From an uncultured Bacillota bacterium (lineage in GTDB: Bacteria; Bacillota_I; Bacilli_A; Erysipelotrichales; Coprobacillaceae), in assembly GCA_949290865.1 (NCBI GenBank), contig CASETM010000023.1, positions 18,300-82,299 of the forward strand: a stretch of DNA of 64,000 nt. The letters run 5' to 3'. Made by a program: the position numbers and the translations under genes. This document shows positions 1-8,808 of this stretch, in pieces. Under the pieces are notes generated by a model. It was not told the origin of the DNA. It was given only the letters and a program-made list of their open reading frames with translations, and did not search any database. Within the stretch, counting starts at the first letter, position 1; every line of letters starts with the position of its first letter.

Positions 1-1578
1 GCCACCCACAACATCATGTTGCCACTGTCGCTAGTCTGTGGGCTGGTTGTAACTCCATTATTTTTGTCCTGGTCTTGTGGCGTGGTAACGCCGCTGGCCT
101 GATTGTCTTCTGTCTGTATCGCCGTGATCGTAAACTCCGTCTTGGCAGTTCCGCTTGCAGAAACAATGGAAAGAGTATGACTGCCAACTGACAGGGTTTC
201 CAGATAAGCAGCATTCAATGTTACGATCGTGCTGCCTTCCTTCACTGTGTAGCTGGAAGCGTTAATGTCTTTTCCGTCTACCTGTACCTTGATGAAATCG
301 GCAAAGGCTGCGTTGGAGGTAAAGGACAGGCCGTCCGTGCCGCCCTTCTGCCAGCTGCCGTTGGCTCCAGCGATAATAACCGGCGCCTGTACCGGCTCCT
401 GCGCTTCTTTGTATTCAATCGTTATATTCAACGAAGCCGTCGTACCGAATTCCATGGCCAGCGTCACCGGGAAGCTTACTGTTGTATCCGTATAGCTGCT
501 GGCCGCAGCGCCGCCCTTGATGCGGGCGCTTGCGCCGTCATAACCCTGGGGCAACGGTACTGTCAGTGTTCCGCTGAGAGTATCTCCATCATAGTCCGTA
601 AGGGGAATGGTGACGGTGTACTCCGCCTGGATGTCGTAGCCCTCGCTGAGCTGTGCGCCGATCATCGGATTATAATAGTCAATGGCAAGACCCTGGAACT
701 CGGTGAACTCGCCCGCGATCACCGCACTGTCCGGCGTAAAGGCTGCCGTCAGGTCGGGGCGGGGCACATAGCCGCTTTCCTCATCTTCCAGCACACGCAC
801 CAGCAGATCGATGGGGTCTGACGCGGGCTCAATCTTTGTGACGGAGCAGGCGCTCATGGCGAAGATTTGGGTGACATGCATGGTGTTAAAAATATCGCAA
901 TAATTCGCTCCCTCAATTTCTTCGGTGTTGACTGAAATACCAGTGATTGTTTCTACCCGGTTTTCCCCCCCTTCTCAGATAGCCAAGTTCCGACAGGTGC
1001 TCGTAAAAATCTTCCATCAAAAGCTGATCTTTCGACACGACTTCTTCGTCGGCATGCAAAACAGAGATATCCGTCACGGAAATAGCGGTATCGGAGTTAT
1101 TATAAGTGGAGACATTGAGCACTGTGTTGGGAGACAGGGCTGCCGCTACGAATGCCACATTTGTCCAATCCAAATCCATGCTCTCGTATTTTTCCTGATC
1201 CTGGCTGACACGGAGGAAACCGACCTCGCCGCTGCTTTCACTTTCAAATTCCGGAACCAGAGATTTGTAGGGCTCCTCCAGCCCCTCCCGGATTTTTTTC
1301 ATCAACTCATTGGAGTGGATGGCATTGGGAGAATAGACATAGTGGAGTACAAGGAATTCGTCCCCATCGTACCCACCTCTTTTTACCGTTACTGTGTTGG
1401 CATACACCTGGCTGTCCGAGCCGCCTGCGATGGCCTCATCGGAATAGACGTTGTAGGTGTCTCTTTTGGTCGGCGGATCCGCCGCAAACACAGGCACAGA
1501 TAGCAGTGTTACTGTCATGCACAGTGTCAATAAAACAGCCGCAAGTTTTGGGACTCGTTTTCTTGTTTTTATTTTCAT
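1..1578 (-). pseudogene. Secreted surface protein gene, frameshifted; 3' end lies beyond the window
   Basis: Two minus-strand frames join into one protein. The 5' frame (1578 down to 913) starts MKIKTRKRVPKL after a clear GGAGG, has a signal peptide ending near VFAADPP, and runs into a G7 tract (965-971 as C7 on the plus strand). With six Gs the frame would continue into the open frame covering about 970 to 1, which encodes a long extracellular region, an Ig-like repeat (near 110-330) and a C-terminal SPQTSDSGNMMLWVA segment resembling a sorting or anchor signal. As read, translation stops at 913. GC is around 55 percent, far above the rest of the window, which suggests acquisition from a GC-richer gut Firmicute. 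Function unknown. The extra G may be a real null allele, slippage-based switching, or a base-calling error. Confidence 0.8.
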
Positions 1579-1611
1579 TTTAAATTTCCTCCTTTTGGCT
1601 AAAAAAGCCAG

Positions 1612-1914
1612 TTATTTCAGTTCATTTTCCAGTAACTGTTCCACCCAGTCTGCCAGATAATCTACCGCGCGTTGCTATCCCTGACGAGAAAGATTTTTAT
1701 AGGGATCACTGATTTCCACAGTCAGGATGGTAACTGGGGGCTGTTGAGATACAGACAGCGTAAATCCACTTCTGTTGCCATAAACAGTGACTGCAGCATC
1801 GATTCGTCCGCTTTCTGTCTTGTCATATTCGCTTTCTCCAGAATCTAGAACATCATATAACGCATACATCACCAGTCGCTTGGTATATGGCAGAATTCGC
1901 TGTACAGACGTCAT
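1612..1914 (-). pseudogene. Small conserved-looking protein interrupted by an in-frame TAG
   Basis: The frame starts with ATG at 1914 behind AAGGAGG and reads 79 codons to a TAG at 1675-1677. The same frame then stays open for 20 more codons (QRAVDYLADWVEQLLENELK) to TAA at 1612-1614. That tail is a natural amphipathic protein end, so the original product was probably about 100 aa with a sense codon such as CAG or TGG where TAG now stands. I do not recognise the family. It lies 25 nt below the lipoprotein gene and 33 nt above the surface-protein gene, so the three look like one operon in which two members are damaged. Confidence 0.6.
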
Positions 1915-1939
1915 GGTATTGCCTCCTTTTTGAGTTTTT

Positions 1940-2578
1940 TTACTCTATAATTTCGAACTTTTGATTAGGTTCTTCAATTGGTGTCACACTGATACTCTGC
2001 TTTTCCTCTTTCACTGCTGTAATCGCATTATATAGCTTACCATTGTACTCATATCTAACATCTAGCAGTCTGCTGCCTTCATACAGATACCTCTCGTCGC
2101 TAAACTGCTCTCCATCTATGATCCAATATGCGTATTCTTTACCATCTGAACTCCTGTAACCAAAGGAATCAAATTTGCGGTATTGAGTCACACCAATACC
2201 TAGGCCTAGTCCATCATTGCCCGTATTATCTCTTACCAGACATTCTCCAGTATCAGAGCACGCTTCTATTCCCGGAATCAGCAGTTCATTGATAAACTTC
2301 ACCAAAGTTTCTCCTGTGGGTTGCGATGAAAACTTATATATGTATACACCTTCATCATAGGTCACTTCAATACATTCCTCTGACACTAGGTTAACCATAT
2401 TTATTCCCTTGGCTATGGCTGGTGGATCATTTTTTGTAGGAACAGAGAAAGATAAGTCACTTTCATTTTTCTCTTCTCCAGTGCTTTGCGAAGTCCCTTC
2501 ATCCTGATTATTACCGCAGGCGGTAAGACATAGAAGGACTGACAAAGCTAACACAATTTTCATTATTTTTTTTAACAT
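1940..2578 (-). CDS. Lipoprotein of unknown function
   Basis: A 212-aa predicted lipoprotein. The N-terminus MLKKIMKIVLALSVLLCLTAC is a type II signal peptide with an LTAC lipobox, so the mature protein would begin at a lipidated Cys21 and face the outside. A Glu/Ser-rich linker follows, then a globular domain of about 160 residues with two further cysteines (in EACSDTGEC) that could form a disulfide. The start is fixed by GGGAGG 8 nt upstream. It heads a probable operon with the broken small gene and the surface-protein gene. Codon use is closer to the host than in the GC-rich gene beside it. I see no recognisable catalytic motif. Confidence 0.7.
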   Translation of the reverse strand: MLKKIMKIVLALSVLLCLTACGNNQDEGTSQSTGEEKNESDLSFSVPTKNDPPAIAKGINMVNLVSEECIEVTYDEGVYIYKFSSQPTGETLVKFINELLIPGIEACSDTGECLVRDNTGNDGLGLGIGVTQYRKFDSFGYRSSDGKEYAYWIIDGEQFSDERYLYEGSRLLDVRYEYNGKLYNAITAVKEEKQSISVTPIEEPNQKFEIIE

Positions 2579-3184
2579 TCATATTCCCTCCCTTCTCATC
2601 TTTGCATTACTGCATTTTACTCATTCTATATTGTAATAATACAAATAAATCACCCTTTTTCACAGTTCACAAATGTGACATTCTTGAAAAACAGGGGTTC
2701 ACATGTATGCCATTTTCAAAATAAGCATCCATCACTCATATATTATGAACCTCAAAAGCTATACAAATTATTGTAAGGCATGAATTCTTACCCGTAACGA
2801 TATCAGGCCATTTAGTTTTACCTTGATTTTTCTTCATTGTAGTATCTATTCTTCCATTGTCTCTTTCAATTCCTGTATTATTTTGAATGCATGTTCATGT
2901 CTATAAAATATTTCATTTTCCTAAAAAAAAGCACCATTACACAGTTATCCAGTCAATTACCTTTTCTGGACATTGACTGTCTTCTTTTTTGCCTGCAAAA
3001 GATATCTACCTTCTATATTCTGCTGCTAAAACCACATGATACTTACAATTCTATTTTGTATGGACTAAACTGTTTATAACAATATTTTGATTTTATTTTT
3101 AACGTCCTCCTGTTGTTCCTGTTCTTCTTTGCAAGCCAACAGACTTACAAAGAAAAGTAGAAACCGCTTAAGTTTTCTTTATAC
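2579..3184. other. Gene-poor AT-rich stretch with transposon debris
   Basis: About 600 nt between the lipoprotein gene and the terminator at 3185. Apart from the IS200-type relic annotated separately, the only coding-like trace is a minus-strand frame at about 2846-2914 ending in IIQELKETMEE followed by a stop. It has no convincing start and may be the tail of a lost gene. I see no promoter or RNA that I can defend. Confidence 0.5.
2985..3078 (-). pseudogene. IS200/IS605-type TnpA relic (N-terminal fragment)
   Basis: The minus strand reads NSLVHTK*NCKYHVVLAAEYRR followed by a stop. This matches the conserved N-terminus of IS200-type Y1 transposases, which typically read NSL.HTKW.CKYH.VF..KYRR. 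The Trp codon of the family is replaced by TAG and a second TAG follows the YRR. Nothing of the HUH or catalytic Tyr region can be followed further, so this is a decayed fragment and not a functional transposase. Confidence 0.6.
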
Positions 3185-3213
3185 AAAAAAACGCTTCCCT
3201 TGTGGAAAGCGTT
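3185..3213 (-). terminator. Rho-independent terminator of the XRE / MFS-LuxR operon
   Basis: On the minus strand a 10-bp stem (AACGCTTTCC / GGGAAGCGTT, one G-U pair) with an ACAA loop is followed directly by a T tract. It lies 19 nt past the stop codon at 3232. Confidence 0.85.
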
Positions 3214-3231
3214 GTTCGATTCAGATAAATG

Positions 3232-4635
3232 TTATTTTATTGTAAAATGCATATAGCTTTGAAACAAACCCAGTCTTGTCTTTGTTTCTGTCTTTTCATA
3301 AATAGAAGAAATATACCGTTGCAGCATCCGGCGTGAAATATACATGCTGTCAGCAATTTCCTGTACACCATCCTCGGTAGTCAATAACTTTTCCAATACT
3401 TCTGTTTCACGAGGTGTTAGAGAGCAATGCTGAGCATAAAGCTTTAATCGTTCCTGAGAAGACAGTTCCGTGTTGTCAGAAAACAGTTTTTCTGTCTGCA
3501 TGGAAGATGTAGCGGCATTGCCAAGATACGGCAGCAGTACCAGCAGAATCAAAATAGATAGCAGGCAGCTTCCAACAGCTAACGCCGTATTACCAACTGC
3601 GTCATAGATGTTTAAAGCTGGCAGAACAGTTACCGCCACTGTAAAACTGCGAACAATACGTCCCATACTCGCCCACAGTTCGGGATTACCGCTTTTAGGT
3701 GCAAAATCCAAAAACATCACTGTAAAAAAGATTACATAAAAACCACTGTACAGATACATTAGTGCGGTACCGGCAAAATAACTGACTTTATCCGAAAGAA
3801 AGAACATACATACGGAGGAAAGCAGAATAGCACATACTGTGGAAAGGGGCAGATATTTTCGATCACTGATATCTGCAATAAATCCTGCCAAAATTAGACC
3901 CAATGCATAAAACAGGCGCACACCACCATATACATCATAAGATTTTTCAGCATTAAAAGCAGTCAGCACACTGTCAATCATTCCCGCTACAAGACTCATA
4001 AGTACCACTGCAACAATCAAAGCAAATGCTGCTTTGCTGCTAATTTTACTGTCTGACGAATAGGGAAGTGGATTTTCCAAGATCCAGTCTTTTGGCGCTT
4101 TAATAATAAAATAAATCACAAATGCGACACTGAAAATAATACTGATAATAAAGATGAAAGACTGCGGCATCAAATTCTGTATAATAAACTGCAAAAAAAT
4201 TGCTGTTCCCATACCACTGCCTAACATTCTCCCTGTATACAGGTTTCCTGAAAAATACATGGATGTATTGTAATATACACAACCACTAATATGACCGATG
4301 AGCAGCAAGGCTACGGCAGAGTTTATCAGAAAAAGAATCGGATGATCTGCAAACAGCAAAATTACAGCCACCCCAAGGCACAGAACACCAATAATGACCT
4401 GTGCTGTTTTTCTGGAGTTTTCTCCTTTACATAAACGGCGCAAAAGGGAAAACGAAAAAAAGCCTAATCCTGTACAGATAAGTCCAAAGGTATAAACGTG
4501 ATTGACAGCACGACTTCCGAGAATCACAGCGCAACGTTCATTGATAAATGCTTCTGTCAGCATAAAGGCATAAAAACATAATGTAAAACAGAGTCCGCAA
4601 AGGAACTCTGAAGATGTGATCTTCTGTCGTTTCAT
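3232..4635 (-). CDS. Membrane-embedded LuxR-type regulator with MFS-like domain
   Basis: A 467-aa protein. Residues 1-385 contain about 12 hydrophobic helices arranged like a major-facilitator domain. After a linker, residues about 405-465 form a LuxR/FixJ-type helix-turn-helix (LTPRETEVLEKLL ... EIADSMYISRRMLQRYISSIYEK). Proteins of this build tether a DNA-binding domain to a transporter-like sensor, and direct membrane-bound signal-to-promoter coupling is the expected mode; the ligand is unknown. The start codon overlaps the stop of the upstream XRE gene (ATGA), so the two are translationally coupled. The targets are not evident, since no transporter or enzyme operon adjoins it. The family assignment is strong; the specific role is inference. 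Confidence 0.85.
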   Translation of the reverse strand: MKRQKITSSEFLCGLCFTLCFYAFMLTEAFINERCAVILGSRAVNHVYTFGLICTGLGFFSFSLLRRLCKGENSRKTAQVIIGVLCLGVAVILLFADHPILFLINSAVALLLIGHISGCVYYNTSMYFSGNLYTGRMLGSGMGTAIFLQFIIQNLMPQSFIFIISIIFSVAFVIYFIIKAPKDWILENPLPYSSDSKISSKAAFALIVAVVLMSLVAGMIDSVLTAFNAEKSYDVYGGVRLFYALGLILAGFIADISDRKYLPLSTVCAILLSSVCMFFLSDKVSYFAGTALMYLYSGFYVIFFTVMFLDFAPKSGNPELWASMGRIVRSFTVAVTVLPALNIYDAVGNTALAVGSCLLSILILLVLLPYLGNAATSSMQTEKLFSDNTELSSQERLKLYAQHCSLTPRETEVLEKLLTTEDGVQEIADSMYISRRMLQRYISSIYEKTETKTRLGLFQSYMHFTIK

Positions 4636-4847
4636 GATTCTTCAGCCTCCCTCCTGAGCTCCACTACATCACCAATTTCACAGTGAAGCGCCCGGCAGAT
4701 TCGTTCCAGAATTTCTAGGCTCACATATTCGTCATGGCTGAGCTTTGCGATTGTCGAGGGTGACACACCTGCCATTTCAGTTAAGGCGGATTTTTTTATT
4801 TTCATATCTATCAGCTGTTTCCACAGCTTATTATATTGTACTGCCAT
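4632..4847 (-). CDS. Small XRE/Cro-CI family regulator
   Basis: A 71-aa stand-alone helix-turn-helix protein (MAVQYNKLWKQLIDMKIKKS ... ALTEMAGVSPSTIAKLSHDE), with the recognition helix at about residues 25-40. A longer open frame begins at 4886, but the ATG at 4847 has a GAGGTG site at the right distance, so that start is chosen. Its last codons overlap the start of the membrane LuxR-type regulator. Small XRE proteins of this type are usually repressors of their own operon; the palindrome at 4910-4929 is a plausible operator. Confidence 0.85.
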   Translation of the reverse strand: MAVQYNKLWKQLIDMKIKKSALTEMAGVSPSTIAKLSHDEYVSLEILERICRALHCEIGDVVELRREAEES

Positions 4848-4909
4848 ACAGTTCACCTCGTTTTTGTTATAAAAAAATTGTAGCATGAAGTTTGTGAAAC
4901 CTCAATAAT

Positions 4910-4929
4910 TTTTACGATTTCTCGTAAAA
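4910..4929. promoter_or_regulatory. Perfect inverted repeat upstream of the XRE/LuxR operon
   Basis: TTTTACGA and TCGTAAAA are separated by TTTC, 63 nt upstream of the XRE start codon. A perfect 8-bp dyad at promoter distance from a gene for a small DNA-binding protein suggests an autoregulatory operator. The rest of 4930-5225 shows nothing I can assign. Confidence 0.5.
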
Positions 4930-5225
4930 TTCGCTCAGTTTGCATTTTTCACAATTATACTATGTTTTATTCCATCTTCATTAGTTTTTTAAATATTAAA
5001 AGATATTTATATGCTAAAAATTAAAAAACCCTGATTTCATGTTTTTTCTTGTTTAAACTTTGAAAGACAAAGCATTTATCTCCTGTTCGCTCTTTATGAT
5101 AATTAATCAGTTTTCTTCAGTTGGCAAGAAACTGTCGCCTTGCAAAACATAACTGATGTCTATTGTCATTCCCTAATATAATTGATTTCCCTGCTGCTCT
5201 AATCATTCCGACCGATGACAAAAGT

Positions 5226-5261
5226 CAAAGGGAGAGAATTTCCTTACAAAATCTCTCCCTT
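5226..5261 (-). terminator. Hairpin after the manA / zinc-ribbon gene pair
   Basis: Ten-base arms (AAGGGAGAGA / TCTCTCCCTT) form a stable hairpin just past the stop at 5273. The T tract on the minus strand is short, so it may be a weak terminator or an mRNA-end stabiliser. Confidence 0.6.
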
Positions 5262-5272
5262 ATGTAATATTT

Positions 5273-5563
5273 TTATTCATTTATTTCTTCCAGTTCATAT
5301 TTCTCATAGTAAATCAGTAAAATATTCATGATAATATCAATTGCCCAGTAAAACAGAATAAAAACCGCCAAACCGACAATAAACTGATATTTTAATGTTG
5401 TTACCATATATAAAGCTGGAATAAAGGCAATAACGATTGGGATAAATCCCATACCGCTGGGAAAATGAATCTGATAGACAGTATGACACTCCGGACATTC
5501 TTGTCTGGCTTTATAGGCAAATGATGAATCCTTAAATTCATGATCACAGTATCGGCATTTCAT
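5273..5563 (-). CDS. Small zinc-ribbon membrane protein
   Basis: A 96-aa protein. It begins MKCRYCDHEFKD and has a second CPEC knuckle at about residues 23-26, forming a CxxC...CxxC zinc ribbon. Two hydrophobic helices (about residues 35-55 and 60-85) follow, then a short charged tail. The start codon shares one base with the stop of manA (TAATG), so it is translationally coupled to it. Proteins of this type are often annotated as cxxc_20-like, without known function. The role in the cell is unknown. Confidence 0.7.
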   Translation of the reverse strand: MKCRYCDHEFKDSSFAYKARQECPECHTVYQIHFPSGMGFIPIVIAFIPALYMVTTLKYQFIVGLAVFILFYWAIDIIMNILLIYYEKYELEEINE

Positions 5564-6498
5564 TATAAAGTACAGATCATCACGGTCATGTCTCCGTCAT
5601 AAGTCACTTCTTTCTGATCAGAGCAGACAACAAAATGATCACCTTTCTTTATCATTTTTCCTTCCACTTTTCCTTTTCCTGCTATGACTGATACCAATTG
5701 AAATGGTTTGTCATTCATGATCGTATTTAGACCATTCATTTCATACTTGGTTAAAGTCAGATAATTTGATGAAACCATCTGCTTTTTACTTCCATGAGCA
5801 ATTTTTTCTTCCTGCTGCTGATCAACACTGTAAGGCTGGTAAGGAACAGTTGTCACATCAATTGACTGTTTGACATGCAATTCTCTTTCCTTTCCTTCTT
5901 TGTCTTTACGGTGATAATCATACACTCTGTACGTAATATCAGAAGACTGCTGAGCTTCATAAATCAGTGATCCTTTGCATATTGCATGAATCGTACCACT
6001 AGGAATATAGAAAAAATCTCCCTTATGAATGATAAAAGAATTTAACAGTTGATCATAATCATCATGTTCAATTGCTTTAATCAGTTCTTCTTTGGTTTTG
6101 GCATGATGACCCATGACCATTTTTGTATTTTCATCACAATCCAGTACATACCAGCACTCTGTTTTTCCTAAAGAATTTTCATGTTCTTTGGCGTAGTCAT
6201 CATTAGGATGAACCTGCACAGAAAGATTATTACAGGCATCGATGATCTTTACCAGCAAAGGAAACTGTTCATCCTGAATATCACCAAAAAGTTCACGATG
6301 CTGATGATATACCTGAGAAAGCGACTGTCCTTTAAACTCGCCTTCACTGATTTCACAGTCACCATTTCTGTGCGCAGAAATCGCCCAGCACTCTCCTGTC
6401 TGATCACTTGGTATTTCATAGCCATAAACATCTTTTAACTTATGTCCTCCCCATATCATTTCTTTAAATACGGGTTTGACCCATAAAATATGTCCCAT
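5563..6498 (-). CDS. manA: Mannose-6-phosphate isomerase, class I
   Basis: Interconverts mannose-6-phosphate and fructose-6-phosphate, linking mannose use and GDP-mannose supply to glycolysis; cytoplasmic, Zn-dependent. The type I cupin signature is visible: the KPVFKEMIWGG start, the LVKIIDACNNLSVQVHPND stretch with the metal-binding QVHP and downstream E/H ligands (GKTECWYVLD), and the IPSGTIHAI segment. The ATG at 6498 is chosen because GGAGG lies 7 nt upstream; the open frame extends 16 codons further without a usable site. It is 311 aa, the usual size for the short Bacillus-type enzyme. No sugar transporter adjoins it. Confidence 0.92.
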   Translation of the reverse strand: MGHILWVKPVFKEMIWGGHKLKDVYGYEIPSDQTGECWAISAHRNGDCEISEGEFKGQSLSQVYHQHRELFGDIQDEQFPLLVKIIDACNNLSVQVHPNDDYAKEHENSLGKTECWYVLDCDENTKMVMGHHAKTKEELIKAIEHDDYDQLLNSFIIHKGDFFYIPSGTIHAICKGSLIYEAQQSSDITYRVYDYHRKDKEGKERELHVKQSIDVTTVPYQPYSVDQQQEEKIAHGSKKQMVSSNYLTLTKYEMNGLNTIMNDKPFQLVSVIAGKGKVEGKMIKKGDHFVVCSDQKEVTYDGDMTVMICTL

Positions 6499-6583
6499 CA
6501 ACATTCCTCCTATTTCTTTGATATAACTATTATAATATTTTCTCATTCATTTTTCAGTAATTTTTCATAAAGAACTGACTAAT

Positions 6584-7222
6584 CTACAAGATATCCAGTA
6601 TTTCTAGTGGCTGATCAACAAGATAATCAGCTCCAGCTTCAAGCAGATCATCTCTTGAACGAAATCCCCACGTACAGCCAATACACTTCAGTTTTGCATT
6701 TTTCGCTGTTTCCACATCAACATGACTGTCACCCACAAAAATTGTTTCACTCTTTGATGAATCCATGAGCTGCATAGCTAGCTGTGTTAAACAAGGATGT
6801 GGTTTTTTTGGCTGATAAGCCGTATTGCCAAAAACATAGGCAAATTTTCCTGGAAACAGCGTCTTGACAATCTGCACAGCATTTATTTTAGGCTTATTGG
6901 TTACAACCGCCAGTTTATATCCCTTTTTATATAAGATATCAATCAGTTCTGTAATACCCTGATAAGGCTTTGTATGTTTAAGACAATGATCCTTATAATA
7001 ACTGTCAAAACGCTGACGATAAGCTTTGACCTCATCTTTTCGATCAGCTGGCAAAGCTCTTTCTAGCAGTTTATCAACACCATTACCTACAAACAGTTTA
7101 TATTCTTCTAATGTATGCAAAGGCAATCCATCTTCTTCTAAAACATGATTGGTTGCTTCAGCCAGATCCTCAATCGAATCAACAAGCGTACCATCTAAAT
7201 CAAAAATTAATGTATCTATCAT
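6584..7222 (-). CDS. HAD-family phosphatase (phosphoglycolate phosphatase-like)
   Basis: A 212-aa haloacid-dehalogenase phosphatase. Motif I is FDLDGTLVDS, motif II VVTNKPK and motif III/IV GDSHVDVETAKNA. A helical cap lies between motifs I and II, as in Gph/PpaX. Expected to remove phosphate from a small metabolite such as 2-phosphoglycolate or pyrophosphate; the substrate cannot be fixed from sequence. The ATG at 7222 follows AGGTGG at 5 nt and is preferred over an upstream GTG. It stands alone between manA and a divergent small membrane protein gene. Confidence 0.85.
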   Translation of the reverse strand: MIDTLIFDLDGTLVDSIEDLAEATNHVLEEDGLPLHTLEEYKLFVGNGVDKLLERALPADRKDEVKAYRQRFDSYYKDHCLKHTKPYQGITELIDILYKKGYKLAVVTNKPKINAVQIVKTLFPGKFAYVFGNTAYQPKKPHPCLTQLAMQLMDSSKSETIFVGDSHVDVETAKNAKLKCIGCTWGFRSRDDLLEAGADYLVDQPLEILDIL

Positions 7223-7314
7223 CCTTACCACCTATCTTTTTTTGTACTATTATAGCACAACTTACAGTAGGATGAAGCAAAGAAATATGATACAATACAG
7301 GCGAGGTGAAAAAA

Positions 7315-7515
7315 ATGAAACAACAAAAAGATGTCTTTATGACTTTACTGACAGCAATTGGTGGGATCACTGGTCTCATTTTCTATTTTATCAGTGTTTA
7401 CTTCATCAAAGATTATCAGACAATAGCAGCACTTTCTATATTATTTCTCGCTCTCATTTTCAGGGTCATAGGTTATTTATTCGATAAATCGCTATATAAA
7501 AGAAAAGGTCAATGA
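7315..7515 (+). CDS. Small two-helix membrane protein
   Basis: A 66-aa protein (MKQQKDVFMTLLTAIGGITG...) with two hydrophobic helices at about residues 8-30 and 35-55 and a basic C-terminus (KSLYKRKGQ), so both ends probably face the cytoplasm. GAGGTG precedes the ATG at 7315. It is one of the few plus-strand genes here and is divergent from the HAD phosphatase gene. No family recognised. Confidence 0.65.
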   Translation: MKQQKDVFMTLLTAIGGITGLIFYFISVYFIKDYQTIAALSILFLALIFRVIGYLFDKSLYKRKGQ

Positions 7516-7535
7516 TTAAATCATTGATCTTTTTT
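7509..7535 (+). terminator. Terminator after the small membrane protein gene
   Basis: TCAATGA / TCATTGA stem with a TTAAA loop followed by a T tract. It overlaps the stop codon of the plus-strand gene and abuts the end of dacA on the other strand. Confidence 0.8.
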
Positions 7536-8808
7536 AATATCTTCTTTTATAACGATTATAGTATTTTTTTCTTCTTTTCCGACGGATTTTTCTAAAAATA
7601 TTTCTAGCAATAAACAGAAGAGCAATTAATCCAACAATAATACCAATGATCCATGGAAGTACCGCATAAACAATATCCATGACTGTCGCCGAAAACACTT
7701 TATCGATTGATTTTGGTGCTTTGAAAGTCGTTTCATATAAAACCTCTCCATCATATGTCACCTGCAATGTTCCGACTTTATCTCCTTTTTTAACCGGCGC
7801 ATCAACTGTTTCAAAATGATAATCATAATTCAGTTTCCCCTGATCATAATTAACTGGCAAAACTGTATTGATATCGTCATTCAGTATCACATCAAAAGCT
7901 TCTTCTTCGCCATCATTAACATTAATAGTTTTGACTTTTTCACCTTTCTTATTTAACTGAACATACTGATAATTTGCGCCAATATACTGTCCTAATGCCA
8001 ATGTATCATTAATTGTACAGTGACTGTAACTGTCACTGTTTTGACAATGACCAACTACACAAATATAGGTATGTCCATTAATATTCAAAGAGCTGGCCAA
8101 CGTATGTTGTGCTTTCATCGTATATCCACTCTTACATCCCGTAATCATAGACGTATCAATTCTTGCTTTTTTTGCATTATATATTACTTTTTTAACCCAT
8201 TGATGCTTACCGTTACTACAGTTATACTGGTAGCGATTAAACAGTTCAACAAAGTTTTCATTCTGCATCGCATACTGCGTAATCATTGCCATGTCATAAA
8301 CCGTTGTATAATGGTTATCATCATGTATTCCAGTCGTATTGACAAAATTTGAATCTGTTAAACCAAGCTTTTTAACCAGATTGTTCATTTCCGCCACAAA
8401 TGCTTCTTGACTGCCACAGGTATTATTAGCTAAAGCACGACACGCATCAGCTCCAGAAGGAAGCATTGCTCCCATCAATACATCACGATATGTCACAACT
8501 TCTCCAACTTCAAAATTAGCTGCCGAAGCTCCTGTTTCCCAAACCGTGTCAAGATCACTTTGCGTTATGGTCACAGTCTTATCAAGATCATCTATTTTTT
8601 CCAAGGCACAGATAATTGTCAGAATTTTTGTAATACTGGCTGGATACATTCTTTCTCTAGCATTTCTTTCATAAAGCACCTTACCGCTTTCTTCATCAAT
8701 AACAATCGCATTCTGCGCTGAAATCGCAACATCAGCAGCATGAACCGGTGTCACTGGTAAAAATACGGTCAATGTTATAAGCACAGCGACTAGTATTTTT
8801 TTAAACAT
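7534..8808 (-). CDS. dacA: D-alanyl-D-alanine carboxypeptidase (PBP5 type)
   Basis: A 424-aa low-molecular-weight penicillin-binding protein that trims the terminal D-Ala from peptidoglycan stem peptides outside the membrane. Signal peptide at 1-24 (ending VHAAD). The catalytic SxxK is in YPASITKIL. The second motif reads LPSGADAC, so Ala stands where SxN has Asn, and the third reads CKSGYT where KTG is usual. A beta-sandwich domain follows, then a C-terminal membrane helix (about 385-405) and a very basic tail, so the protein is anchored at its end. The 3' end of the EamA transporter gene overlaps its start by 8 nt. The enzyme class is clear; the motif variants are worth noting. Confidence 0.9.
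   Translation of the reverse strand: MFKKILVAVLITLTVFLPVTPVHAADVAISAQNAIVIDEESGKVLYERNARERMYPASITKILTIICALEKIDDLDKTVTITQSDLDTVWETGASAANFEVGEVVTYRDVLMGAMLPSGADACRALANNTCGSQEAFVAEMNNLVKKLGLTDSNFVNTTGIHDDNHYTTVYDMAMITQYAMQNENFVELFNRYQYNCSNGKHQWVKKVIYNAKKARIDTSMITGCKSGYTMKAQHTLASSLNINGHTYICVVGHCQNSDSYSHCTINDTLALGQYIGANYQYVQLNKKGEKVKTINVNDGEEEAFDVILNDDINTVLPVNYDQGKLNYDYHFETVDAPVKKGDKVGTLQVTYDGEVLYETTFKAPKSIDKVFSATVMDIVYAVLPWIIGIIVGLIALLFIARNIFRKIRRKRRKKYYNRYKRRY

Noticed and set aside
14..214. Minus-strand 66-codon frame MLLIWKPCQL...
   Set aside because: Wrong frame of the surface protein; the adjacent frame reads an Ig-like repeat and an anchor-like end.
925..1503. 192-codon open frame on the plus strand
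   Set aside because: Antisense to the signal-peptide part of the surface gene, whose strand has a good SD, signal peptide and continuity with the downstream frame.
2891..3079. 62-codon plus-strand ORF
   Set aside because: Lies antisense to the IS200-type relic; no SD and no protein-like composition.
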